Below, piece by piece: positions 1-6,935 of a stretch of DNA of 10,710 nucleotides. The translations under genes were made by a program, and so were the position numbers. The notes under the pieces were generated by a model. That model saw nothing but the letters and a program-made list of their open reading frames with translations. It searched no databases and was not told the DNA's origin. The DNA comes from JAPLFM01 sp964650885 (GTDB taxonomy: Bacteria > Bacteroidota > Ignavibacteria > Kapaibacteriales > UBA2268), in contig CAZYXG010000061.1 in NCBI GenBank assembly GCA_964650885.1, positions 1-10,710 on the forward strand, written 5' to 3'. How positions within the stretch are numbered: position 1 is the stretch's first letter; each line of letters starts with the position of its first letter.

Positions 1-23
1 TAATTACTAATTTTTCACATCAA

Positions 24-497
24 TCAATTAAACTGTTTGAGTATTTCAGTGGATGTTGGATAGCAAGAAGTATAGTAGCCATCAAGCAGCACGATTGATT
101 TTGATTTATCTTCAAAGTCAATTCTAATTACAATTTTCAGCTTGCCTTTCGTGCAAATATATTCTTTAATTGGGAATGCCATTCCATTTTCGTCTTCTTC
201 CATTTCAGGATCGCCATCTGCATTTTGGAGTTGTGCTGTTCCAGTTTCGGTAATATTACAAGTAGTTCTTTTGGTAACTAATTTTAAAATGAAATTAATC
301 TCATTCTCTGATTTATAGACTATTTCTAATATTTGTCGCTTTTCGTCATTCTCAAATACATATAAATTAGAACTTGAGTCAGCTTTAGTATAGCTACTTT
401 GAAGATTATTCTTTGGCTTATTTTCTTGCTTTTTCTCACCACAAGAATTTATTATAAGCAGAAATAACAAAGATAAAAAGAGAGTTGTTAATTTCAT
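24..497 (-). CDS. Small predicted lipoprotein of unknown function
   Basis: The protein begins with a hydrophobic stretch (MKLTTLFLSLLFLLIINSC) that ends in a lipobox-like I-N-S-C with Cys19 followed by Gly. It is therefore probably exported, lipidated and anchored in a membrane. The remaining ~138 residues are hydrophilic. They start with a charged linker (GEKKQENK) and include further Cys residues and an acidic patch (EMEEDE). I recognise no domain and assign no function. An in-frame ATG lies four codons upstream at 509. I prefer 497 because it gives a normal Lys-led signal sequence and has GGAG six bases upstream. The gene follows purE on the same strand after about 65 bases, so it could be read from the purE transcript, but nothing links the functions. 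The reading frame is intact and ends in TGA. Confidence 0.7.
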   Translation of the reverse strand: MKLTTLFLSLLFLLIINSCGEKKQENKPKNNLQSSYTKADSSSNLYVFENDEKRQILEIVYKSENEINFILKLVTKRTTCNITETGTAQLQNADGDPEMEEDENGMAFPIKEYICTKGKLKIVIRIDFEDKSKSIVLLDGYYTSCYPTSTEILKQFN

Positions 498-561
498 AGT
501 TGACTCCATAATAAATCAAATAAGTCCATTCATCTTGTTTAGGCAATCCCTTGCTTAATAA

Positions 562-1065
562 TTAATATTGTGTGAAAGCTGGGTTCTTATTCTTATCTTT
601 CGATTCCCTAGCTATCATTTGTTTGTATTCTTTAAGTTTTGTTTTCAAAGTATCGTTGTGAGTTGCCAAAATTTGAATAGCTAAAATACCAGCATTCTTA
701 CCAGCACCAATTGCAACTGTTGCCACTGGCACTCCAGGAGGCATTTGCACGATGGAATAAAGCGAATCTACACCAGATAGTGCTTTGGTTTGCACTGGAA
801 CACCAATCACAGGCAATATGCTCGCAGAAGCAATCATTCCTGGCAAATGGGCTGCTCCACCTGCTCCAGCTATAATTACTTTAAGCCCACGCTCTTCAGC
901 TGAAGTGCCATATTCAATCATTTCGTGTGGAGTGCGATGTGCTGAAACTACTCTCATTTCAAATTCTACACCAAACTGCTCACAAACATCTGCTGCGGCT
1001 TTCATAGTGTCCAAATCTGAATCGCTGCCCATTATAATGCCAATTTCAACCTTTCTATCAGACAT
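562..1065 (-). CDS. purE: PurE, N5-carboxyaminoimidazole ribonucleotide mutase
   Basis: This cytosolic enzyme of de novo purine synthesis moves the carboxyl group of N5-CAIR to give CAIR, normally working after PurK. The 167-residue length fits class I PurE. The family signatures are all present: GSDSD at 13-17 (phosphate binding), SAHRTP at 41-46 with the catalytic His43, AGAGGAAHLPGM at 66-77, PVIGVPV at 85-91, and SGVDSLYSIVQMPPGVPVA at 97-115. The ATG at 1065 is preceded by AAGGAAAAG, a plausible ribosome binding site. No purK or other pur gene lies in the window, so the gene is separated from its pathway partners here. It is divergent from the osmC-like gene across about 150 bases. Identification is secure. 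The mutase rather than carboxylase activity is inferred from class I resemblance. Confidence 0.96.
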   Translation of the reverse strand: MSDRKVEIGIIMGSDSDLDTMKAAADVCEQFGVEFEMRVVSAHRTPHEMIEYGTSAEERGLKVIIAGAGGAAHLPGMIASASILPVIGVPVQTKALSGVDSLYSIVQMPPGVPVATVAIGAGKNAGILAIQILATHNDTLKTKLKEYKQMIARESKDKNKNPAFTQY

Positions 1066-1115
1066 TTAGTCTTTTCCTTAACTTAATTTGTTTCTTACTT
1101 AATGACTTGATTGAC

Positions 1116-1130
1116 AATTGAAATTCAATT
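1116..1130. repeat. Perfect 7-1-7 palindrome between purE and the osmC-like gene
   Basis: AATTGAAATTCAATT is a perfect inverted repeat in the divergent intergenic region. It sits about 50 bases upstream of purE and 86 bases upstream of the osmC-like start. A dimeric repressor could bind such a site, but in AT-rich DNA a palindrome of this size can arise by chance. Separately, a near-match to the Bacteroidota -7 element, TTATTTTG at 1170-1177 followed by TA, lies about 40 bases before the osmC-like start. I see no matching -33 element for it. Confidence 0.3.
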
Positions 1131-1216
1131 TGGTGTTTATCGTCAATGTTAGTAAAGCAAATTAAGTATTTATTTTGTACTAATTTAATGTTTTCTAACA
1201 AAAGATAAACTAATAA

Positions 1217-1630
1217 ATGAAAATAGAAATCAAAAAAAAAGGTAACTACCTTTTAGAAGCAACAAATGAATCAGGTTTAAAACTAATTTTGGATAATTCG
1301 GCAGACCATGGCGGTGGGAATGGATTTTCACCAATGGAAGCTATGCTTGCTTCATTGCCTGCTTGCTCTGCTATGGATGTTATTTCAATTTTGGAAAAGA
1401 AAAGAAAAACAATTACAAATTTGGATATTGAAGTTATTGCAGAAAGATCGGAAGAGCACCCAAAAGTTTTCACTTCTGCCAAAATTATATTCAAATTAGA
1501 AAGTCCCGATGCTCGTTTGGAAGATTTGGAACGCTCTGTGGAACTTTCTAAAGAAAAGTACTGCTCAGTATCCACTATGTTCAAAGCTGCTGGCTGTGAA
1601 TTGGAATATGAGTGTATTCTGATAGATTAA
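1217..1630 (+). CDS. OsmC/Ohr-family protein (YhfA-like)
   Basis: OsmC/Ohr proteins are small cytosolic thiol peroxidases or related proteins that reduce organic hydroperoxides using a pair of cysteines. The two hallmark cysteines are present: Cys50 in LPACSAMDV, at the start of the long central helix, and Cys116 in KYCSVSTMF. The N-terminal strands and the G-F-S-P-M-E motif at 36-41 also fit the family. At 137 residues, with the C-S-A-M-D-V form of the first motif, it most resembles the YhfA-like subgroup, whose substrate is less certain than for OsmC or Ohr. I give no symbol for that reason. The ATG at 1217 is the first in frame. The gene is convergent with the deformylase gene, with only 14 bases between the stop codons. 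I see no terminator there. Confidence 0.9.
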   Translation: MKIEIKKKGNYLLEATNESGLKLILDNSADHGGGNGFSPMEAMLASLPACSAMDVISILEKKRKTITNLDIEVIAERSEEHPKVFTSAKIIFKLESPDARLEDLERSVELSKEKYCSVSTMFKAAGCELEYECILID

Positions 1631-1644
1631 TTAGCTAACTAAGC

Positions 1645-2226
1645 TCAATCTTCCGATTTATCGGCTTCTCTGAAAGTGCCATCTGGATTAATCATTGGGT
1701 AGATTGTGCGGAATTCAAGTTTTTCAATTTTTTTAATTCTTGATTTTGCTACTCTTTGCTTCAATGCTGAAAGTCTATCATAGAAAAGCAGTCCATTCAA
1801 ATGATCCACTTCGTGCTGAATCACTCTTGAAAGACGACCAGCAATAGTAATTTTATGTTCTTTAAGTTTGTTGTCAAGGTATGTAATTTCAATTTCATCA
1901 GGTCGGATTACACTTTCAAAATAGCCAGGAATAGATAAGCATCCCTCTTTATATGGCACAAGTTTATCCCCAAAAGCTACGATTTTTGGATTAATCAGCA
2001 CAAATGAATTTCCCGAAGGCTCTTTTTCTTTAGGAAGTTGGTCAATAACGATAATTGATTCCCTATGCCCAACTTGATTAGCCGCAAGCCCAGCTCCATC
2101 TGCTTTATTCATAGTTTCAATCATATCCTTCACAAAATCAGCATTTTTTTGAGTGAATTCTGTCAAATCAATAGATTTTTCTCTTAAAATAGGATTGAAG
2201 CAATTATATATAGGCAATTGTGGCAT
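1645..2226 (-). CDS. def: Peptide deformylase
   Basis: This enzyme removes the formyl group from the initiator methionine of nascent proteins, acting as a metalloprotease at the ribosome exit. All three family motifs are present. Motif 1 is GAGLAANQ at 44-51, with Gln51. Motif 2 is EGCLS at 94-98, with metal ligand Cys96. Motif 3 is QHEVDH at 137-142, with ligands His138 and His142 and catalytic Glu139. The variable position of motif 1 is Asn50 where Pro is common, which the motif allows. At 193 residues it is slightly long because of a charged C-terminal tail (FREADKSED). It is divergent from rpmB, with an A/T-rich 109-base gap. No fmt gene lies beside it. Confidence 0.95.
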   Translation of the reverse strand: MPQLPIYNCFNPILREKSIDLTEFTQKNADFVKDMIETMNKADGAGLAANQVGHRESIIVIDQLPKEKEPSGNSFVLINPKIVAFGDKLVPYKEGCLSIPGYFESVIRPDEIEITYLDNKLKEHKITIAGRLSRVIQHEVDHLNGLLFYDRLSALKQRVAKSRIKKIEKLEFRTIYPMINPDGTFREADKSED

Positions 2227-2265
2227 TTTGGTTTTTTGTTGTTTTTTAAAAAACTAAATTAATAT

Positions 2266-2296
2266 TTTGTTTTCTAATTAAAAAGCGTTAAGTTTG
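2266..2296 (+). promoter_or_regulatory. Bacteroidota-type promoter of rpmB
   Basis: TTTG at 2266-2269 and TAAGTTTG at 2289-2296 match the Bacteroidota -33 (TTTG) and -7 (TAnnTTTG) elements with a 19-base spacer, about 40 bases before the rpmB start. The -7 element and the bases after it (TTTGTAGTCTGTTTTTGAAA) match the region upstream of the tRNA-Glu gene at 19 of 20 positions. That supports a genuine conserved promoter or leader. Confidence 0.65.
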
Positions 2297-2335
2297 TAGT
2301 CTGTTTTTGAAATTAAATCTGAATTGGTTATTACT

Positions 2336-2548
2336 ATGGCAAGAATTTGTGAAATAACTGGCGTTGGCCCAATGAGTGGAAACAATGTTTCTCATGCTAA
2401 CAACAAAACTAAACGTAAATTTTTACCAAATTTACAGAAAAAAAGAGTTTGGCTTCCAGACGAAAATCGCTTTATCACTGTGAAAGCAACAGCTAAAGCA
2501 TTGCGTACAATGGACAAAAAAGGACTTAAAGCAATGATTGGTTTATAA
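2336..2548 (+). CDS. rpmB: 50S ribosomal protein L28
   Basis: This is a structural protein of the large ribosomal subunit. The sequence opens with the L28 signature MARICEITG, followed by G-P-M-S-G-N-N-V-S-H-A and the basic run N-K-T-K-R-K-F-L-P-N-L. Then comes the K-K-R-V-W-L-P-D-E-N-R-F core and a C-terminal K-A-L-R-T-M-D-K-K-G. The product is 70 residues when started at the ATG at 2336, whose MARICEITG opening is typical of L28. An in-frame TTG four codons earlier (2324) would only add M-V-I-T and is unlikely. The gene stands alone with its own promoter at 2266-2296 and terminator at 2582-2613. It is not beside rpmG, a frequent partner elsewhere. Confidence 0.96.
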   Translation: MARICEITGVGPMSGNNVSHANNKTKRKFLPNLQKKRVWLPDENRFITVKATAKALRTMDKKGLKAMIGL

Positions 2549-2581
2549 TCCAATCTTTACTTTGCCTGATACAAAATTAAG

Positions 2582-2613
2582 AAAGCTGATTCATTTTTGA
2601 GTCAGCTTTTTTT
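2582..2613 (+). terminator. Intrinsic terminator of rpmB
   Basis: GCTGATTC at 2585-2592 pairs with GAGTCAGC at 2599-2606 (seven Watson-Crick pairs and one G-U) around a six-base loop. Flanking A and T residues extend the stem, and seven T follow. This is a classic plus-strand intrinsic terminator 34 bases after the rpmB stop. It runs into the stop codon of the convergent coaE gene at 2612, so the two transcription units end on the same element. Confidence 0.85.
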
Positions 2614-3280
2614 ATTCCTCTTCCTCATCGAAATTCTTTGGCGGCATATCAGCAAGTAAACTTACTATGAACTTCGTGGCTGTTTCTAACTCCTGCAAAG
2701 TACCTTTGTTGTCAATTGTAAAGTCTGCATACTTAATCTTCTCTTGAGGCGACATTTGTAGCTCCATACGGGCCAATACTTGGCTTTGGCTAATGTTATT
2801 GCGTTGCATCACTCTTTGGATAGCTAACTCTATAGGAGCAAAGACTGAAACAACATAATCATAGCCACTGAAAAGCCCAGATTCAAAAATAAGTGCCGAT
2901 TCAACAAACACCATCTTTTCACCCGCTTCTATTAATTCCTCCACTTGAGCCATCATTTCATCGATAGCGAAAGGATGTACAATTTGGTTTACTTCTTCCT
3001 GATGTTTTTTATTGTCCTTTCCAGCATTAAAAATATACTCTGAAATAAGAGTTTTATTCAAATTACCATCGGAATAGACAATTTCGCCAAACTTATCAAT
3101 AAGTTTTTGTTTTAGCTCAGGGTTTTCCATCATCTCTTCTTTGGCAATATCGTCCATAGAAACAACTTTAAAGCCAAGCGATTCGATTATAGTGGCAACG
3201 GCAGTTTTACCAGAGCCAATGCCCCCAGTTATTCCTATAACTAGAGATTCTTGTTGATTTGAATTTGACATAATTCCCAT
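2612..3280 (-). CDS. coaE: Dephospho-CoA kinase
   Basis: This enzyme catalyses the last step of coenzyme A synthesis, the ATP-dependent phosphorylation of the 3'-hydroxyl of dephospho-CoA, in the cytosol. The N-terminal P-loop GGIGSGKT (19-26) follows the strand LVIGIT. The SMDDIAKEEM segment (41-50) carries the Asp residues expected near the substrate site. Later segments fit the family: V-H-P-F with an acidic helix, and F-V-E-S-A-L-I-F-E-S-G. At 222 residues it is slightly longer than the usual ~200, owing to a short N-terminal leader and an acidic tail (FDEEEE). The ATG at 3280 is given, but the ATG at 3271 (MSNSNQQ) is equally possible. A -7-like element lies at 3300-3307. Confidence 0.95.
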   Translation of the reverse strand: MGIMSNSNQQESLVIGITGGIGSGKTAVATIIESLGFKVVSMDDIAKEEMMENPELKQKLIDKFGEIVYSDGNLNKTLISEYIFNAGKDNKKHQEEVNQIVHPFAIDEMMAQVEELIEAGEKMVFVESALIFESGLFSGYDYVVSVFAPIELAIQRVMQRNNISQSQVLARMELQMSPQEKIKYADFTIDNKGTLQELETATKFIVSLLADMPPKNFDEEEE

Positions 3281-3299
3281 TTCTACAATAAATTTACAA

Positions 3300-3307
3300 C
3301 AAAATTA
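3300..3307 (-). promoter_or_regulatory. Possible -7 element for coaE
   Basis: On the minus strand this reads TAATTTTG, an exact TAnnTTTG match 20 bases upstream of the coaE ATG at 3280. I see no good TTTG at the expected -33 distance. Such octamers recur by chance in AT-rich DNA, so this is tentative. Confidence 0.3.
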
Positions 3308-3315
3308 AAAAATAA

Positions 3316-3347
3316 TTTGGTAGAAATATAGAAAAAGCGTAATTTTG
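3316..3347 (+). promoter_or_regulatory. Bacteroidota-type promoter of tRNA-Glu
   Basis: TTTG at 3316-3319 and TAATTTTG at 3340-3347, with a 20-base spacer, fit the -33/-7 consensus about 50 bases before the tRNA. The stretch from AAAAAGCG through the -7 to TCTGTTTTTGAAA is nearly the same as upstream of rpmB (one indel, few substitutions). This suggests both translation-apparatus genes use the same promoter type. Confidence 0.65.
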
Positions 3348-3397
3348 TATTCTGTTTTTGAAACGGCGTAAGCTAACAAACAAAAATAGAAAAGACT

Positions 3398-3469
3398 GGT
3401 CCCATCGTTTAATGGTTAGGACACCGCCCTTTCACGGCGGCAATACGGGTTCGAATCCCGTTGGGATCA
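3398..3469 (+). tRNA. tRNA-Glu (TTC anticodon)
   Basis: The 72-base sequence folds into a complete cloverleaf. The acceptor stem GGTCCCA pairs with TGGGATC, including one G-U. The anticodon stem CCGCC/GGCGG closes the loop CTTTCAC, with anticodon TTC at 3431-3433. The T stem ACGGG/CCCGT closes the loop TTCGAAT. The discriminator base is A at 3469. The 3' CCA is not encoded, since CTTAG follows, so it must be added after transcription. TTC reads GAA and GAG codons. The gene is solitary, with its own promoter upstream and a strong terminator immediately downstream. Confidence 0.97.
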
Positions 3470-3477
3470 CTTAGCAT

Positions 3478-3517
3478 AAGCCCTAAATACTTGATATAAT
3501 AGTATTTAGGGCTTTTT
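3478..3517 (+). terminator. Intrinsic terminator of tRNA-Glu
   Basis: AAGCCCTAAATAC at 3478-3490 is perfectly complementary to GTATTTAGGGCTT at 3502-3514. One further T-A pair closes a nine-base loop, and TTT follows the stem. It begins nine bases after the tRNA and is oriented for the plus strand. Beyond it, 3518-3682 holds nothing I can name. The usher-like gene ends at 3683 on the other strand with no obvious minus-strand terminator. Confidence 0.85.
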
Positions 3518-3682
3518 AGTTTTATGTCTCGTTCATTGATTTATCTGAAATGCGAAATATCTAATCTGTTTAGAAGGTGTATAAAATTGATTGTGAATAC
3601 AAATCTACTTCAACAAATCATTTTTTAAACCTCAATAAAGTTTCAATCTTATTGTATTTGAAAAGACACCATACTAATTTTA

Positions 3683-6367
3683 TTATTTCTTTTTTAACGT
3701 AATCTTTTTTGATAAAATAAAATTAATTCCGTCATATATATCGCCTTCTTCGTTTGTTTTGATTGTGAAATTGATTTCTTTTGGCTCTACGTTAAAATCT
3801 AATTTACTTAATTGCTCTGTATCCAGACGAGCAATATATTCACCTGGCTCTAATCCCATATAATATACATATCCATCTCCTTCAGATAATGTTGTCGCAA
3901 TTATATTAGAATTATTTTTTTTATAAAAATGAACTGTAATTCTCCCTATTCCCTTTAAATTGTTGTCCCTATTCATTAATACCATTCCATTTGCTTCTCC
4001 AACAATTACAACTGGAATGTCAATGCGTTTAAATTGATTTGGATCTATCATAACCTGATAAGTATTATGTTTAAAACGCCATGCAATATTATCTAAGTTA
4101 TTATCACTAAACTCAATTTTATAATTTGTGAAAGAATTCAAATCTGTTATTCGAACAATAGAATCATATTCACTATAGATTACTTTACCACTTAATATTT
4201 TCAATGTATTAATCTTCACAAGATACTCATCGTCATCATATATTCCATTGAAGTTTTTATCAAGGAAGGGATAAAGCAAAATGCCTCCTTTGGAAACAGA
4301 AGTATTATTGCTGAGATTTATATAATTATTACCGCTACTTAAAGCAATACTGCCTTCAATATTTTCAGTAGAACTGTAGTTTTTATTTTCTTGGGTTAAA
4401 AATGCACTAGTTCTGGTAAATGGAAAATTATATTTAAGATTTAAAGAAAATAGATTTGCTTTAAATGTAATATTTCTTTCGAAAGTTAACGATATATATC
4501 CATCAATTATGCTCTTTTCTGCTTGTATTTTATAAGATATAGGCTTATTTTCTGTGATATTATACTGTATGGACGGAGTAAAATTGTAACCATTGGCAAA
4601 TCTATAAGACAATAGAAATAATGTGGTAAAATATGTTTGATTTTTATTAACCCAATAAATTTGAGAAGTAGAGTGAGTGCTAATTTGTTTGTAATATGTA
4701 GAAATTAATATATTAGCTTGATTAAATATGTAATCCTTATAAACCAATTGATTATAATCTAATCTGGTAAAAATACTAATGTTTTCAAAATTCATAGGAA
4801 CAGATAATTTAATTCTTCTTTCTTCATTGGCATTATAGAATGTTGCTTTTTGTCCCTCATTATATTTAGTGTAATCAAATTCAAGTAGAGCTTCTTTCCA
4901 TAAATAGTAATTAATCAAACTATGATATTTAACACCATAATCATATTCTCCACTAATTGTAAGATTGCTCAAGGGCTGAAATGTTGCTTTTGTGTAGGGA
5001 ATAAATTTTTGGTTAGGAATGGAAGATAAATATTCACTTCCTGCACTTATAGTTAAGAAATCCGTAGCTCCATAGTTAAATTCTAACTTGCCAAATCTTG
5101 CCAATTCTTTATTTTGCAAAATGCCAGCAATTAAACTATATTCAAATTCTTTTTCGGGAATAACTGTATAGGGCACATTTCGTGTTCTCTCCTCTGTCCT
5201 TACTTCGCCTGATGTTCCATAAAAGACTAATTTAATAATTGAATATCCATAAATATTTGGAACTTTAAAAATAAACAATCCACGAGCATCCGCTTTAGTA
5301 AAATCTACTAATACATTATTTATATATAGTTCTACAGTCCAATTTGGTTGAGTATATTCATTGATTGTATAATATCCTTTAGCGTTTCTCACAGTACTTG
5401 GGGAATTTCTGATTGCAGTTCCAATTAAAATTGAATTTAGAAATGCAATTGTTGGATGTGAAATAATACCAGCATCGGCTTGCTTAATTAAGTATTTGTC
5501 ATTATCCACCCAATGCCACAAATATCTTATCTGGCGGAAGTCAAAATTCTGACTATCGAAGTAATTAATGAAAATATCGGTTTCGCCATACATAAATTCA
5601 GTACCAATACCTATACCAAATTGATTGCCAGGCATTCCATAAGTTGATTGAAATGAAGAAACAGACCAATCAATCATACCATAATTAAATAAATGATAAA
5701 ATCTTTTAATAGTCGTGTCAGCTATACCTTCGTTTTTCAATTTTGATATGTTTGATCGGAGTTTTTCAGTACGAATATCTTTAGTAATTGGTAATTCAAA
5801 ATCAGATTTTAAGGAGATTGTGAGTGATCTGAAGTTAAAATCCAAATGTATCTCAAAAGCTTTTGCCAATAATGATGATTCAATATAATGGGAGCCAGAT
5901 ATTTTCAAAAGACTATTTGTATCTGTAAATTCTTTACCCTTAATTTTTATTTGTTTAGTATCGAAATCAATTATATATGTGTTGTTTTCCAAATTTATGA
6001 ACCCAACCAAACTATTATCGTTTTGATTTTGATTACAAGTAATTCCAAGTGTATTAAATAATTCTTCTATATTTACAAAAAGTAATTTATTGCTTGTATA
6101 TATGACATCAAGATTAAAATTTCTATTTGCTTCAAGTAGAATCATCGCATCAAATTCATCATATTTAAAGGTAACGCTATCCTTTGTATTACTGTTTTCA
6201 TAAATGGTGTTAGCTTTTAAAACGTTTACGAAGAGAGTTATAAACATTAAGGAAGTTATTACTAATTTCAAGAAAATAATTATTTTGGCTGGTGTTTTAT
6301 GTATGGCTAAAATCCAGTTTCTATTATTTTGAAGGTAGGGCTTGGGGGTAATTCTTAATATTATCAT
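3683..6367 (-). CDS. Usher-like outer-membrane protein for fibre assembly
   Basis: This 894-residue exported protein probably forms an outer-membrane beta-barrel that receives chaperone-bound subunits and secretes them as a fibre. After a hydrophobic signal (about 29-51) comes a two-part region (about 70-190; V-N-I-E-E-L-F-N-T-L-G-I and Y-I-E-S-S-L-L-A-K-A-F). A barrel-like stretch of alternating aromatic strands (230-650) is interrupted at about 342-400 by a beta-sandwich segment (W-T-V-E-L-Y-I-N-N-V-L-V, then V-F-Y-G-T-S-G-E-V-R-T-E-E-R) that resembles usher plug or surface repeats. An acidic loop D-K-N-F-N-G-I-Y-D-D-D-E (703-714) resembles a calcium-binding loop. The C-terminus (790-870, DGYVYYMGLEPGEY) resembles a carboxypeptidase-regulatory-like fold. 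The ATG at 6367 makes a long N-region. A TTG at 6271 would give a cleaner signal peptide. It lies 22 bases after the second subunit gene. The assignment is inferred from architecture and context, and an unrelated barrel remains possible. Confidence 0.65.
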   Translation of the reverse strand: MIILRITPKPYLQNNRNWILAIHKTPAKIIIFLKLVITSLMFITLFVNVLKANTIYENSNTKDSVTFKYDEFDAMILLEANRNFNLDVIYTSNKLLFVNIEELFNTLGITCNQNQNDNSLVGFINLENNTYIIDFDTKQIKIKGKEFTDTNSLLKISGSHYIESSLLAKAFEIHLDFNFRSLTISLKSDFELPITKDIRTEKLRSNISKLKNEGIADTTIKRFYHLFNYGMIDWSVSSFQSTYGMPGNQFGIGIGTEFMYGETDIFINYFDSQNFDFRQIRYLWHWVDNDKYLIKQADAGIISHPTIAFLNSILIGTAIRNSPSTVRNAKGYYTINEYTQPNWTVELYINNVLVDFTKADARGLFIFKVPNIYGYSIIKLVFYGTSGEVRTEERTRNVPYTVIPEKEFEYSLIAGILQNKELARFGKLEFNYGATDFLTISAGSEYLSSIPNQKFIPYTKATFQPLSNLTISGEYDYGVKYHSLINYYLWKEALLEFDYTKYNEGQKATFYNANEERRIKLSVPMNFENISIFTRLDYNQLVYKDYIFNQANILISTYYKQISTHSTSQIYWVNKNQTYFTTLFLLSYRFANGYNFTPSIQYNITENKPISYKIQAEKSIIDGYISLTFERNITFKANLFSLNLKYNFPFTRTSAFLTQENKNYSSTENIEGSIALSSGNNYINLSNNTSVSKGGILLYPFLDKNFNGIYDDDEYLVKINTLKILSGKVIYSEYDSIVRITDLNSFTNYKIEFSDNNLDNIAWRFKHNTYQVMIDPNQFKRIDIPVVIVGEANGMVLMNRDNNLKGIGRITVHFYKKNNSNIIATTLSEGDGYVYYMGLEPGEYIARLDTEQLSKLDFNVEPKEINFTIKTNEEGDIYDGINFILSKKITLKKK

Positions 6368-6389
6368 GTAATTTATTTTTCCCCATGTA

Positions 6390-6908
6390 TTATTCTTTGT
6401 GTACCGTTATATCATAAGTCCCTGAATAATTTCCTGAAATTGCATTCCCAGGAATTTTAAGAGTACCTCCTATATGAAAAGGAGTTGCATAATCGCAATC
6501 GCCATTCATTCTGAAACTTGTTCCGCTAATGCCATATTCCGAAGGTCCAATTTCCATCGTAATACTTCCTCCGTTACTTCCAGTCAAAATAGTAGTTTGA
6601 TCAAATGTCACACTCAAATCCCAATTCTTGCAAAGCAATATATCATAGATTCCAACTTGAGCAAAAGGTGCAACATTTAGGAGTATTATGTTTCCAGTTG
6701 AAGTTCTATTTCCATTATGATTAACAATCACATTTCCACCGCTACTGCCTGTTACACAAAATGTACCAAAATGCAATGGTTGAATCTCTGTAATACTGAA
6801 TTTCTTCTTTGAAAATGCAGGATTATTGAGAAATATTATTCCAAAAATAATAATTACTTTTAATCCTTGATATATCAAGTTAGATATAGATTCATTTCTT
6901 TTAAACAT
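6390..6908 (-). CDS. Second DUF4402-type fibre subunit, possibly the terminal one
   Basis: From the ATG at 6908 this is a 172-residue secreted protein with a signal sequence ending near AFS (33). It then enters a beta-rich domain opening with P-L-H-F-G (44-48), followed by G-G-N-V-I-V-N-H-N-G-N-R-T-S-T-G-N and ending in G-N-Y-S-G-T-Y-D-I-T-V. This is the layout of the DUF4402 family and of the first subunit at 7899-8450. It has three cysteines (51, 93, 138), so one disulphide is possible. The frame is open back to 7046, inside the chaperone gene. That longer start would put the 5' end before the terminator hairpin at 6936-6971 and give a basic leader unsuitable for export, so I reject it. Only about 10 mature residues precede P-L-H-F-G, against about 24 in the first subunit. 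It may therefore accept but not donate a strand. That role is inferred. Confidence 0.75.
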   Translation of the reverse strand: MFKRNESISNLIYQGLKVIIIFGIIFLNNPAFSKKKFSITEIQPLHFGTFCVTGSSGGNVIVNHNGNRTSTGNIILLNVAPFAQVGIYDILLCKNWDLSVTFDQTTILTGSNGGSITMEIGPSEYGISGTSFRMNGDCDYATPFHIGGTLKIPGNAISGNYSGTYDITVHKE

Positions 6909-6935
6909 AATTGATTTGAGATTATGGTATTGATT

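Noticed and set aside
785..1069. Plus-strand open frame of 94 codons opposite purE
   Set aside because: It is a mirror of the purE frame with no recognisable protein features.
1628..1660. Possible terminator between the convergent osmC-like and def genes
   Set aside because: Only short AGCT-type repeats are present, with no stable stem followed by a T-run.
3398..3514. tRNA-Glu as an integration site for the neighbouring fibre cluster
   Set aside because: No integrase gene and no repeat of the tRNA 3' end is found elsewhere in the window, and the tRNA is followed by its own terminator.
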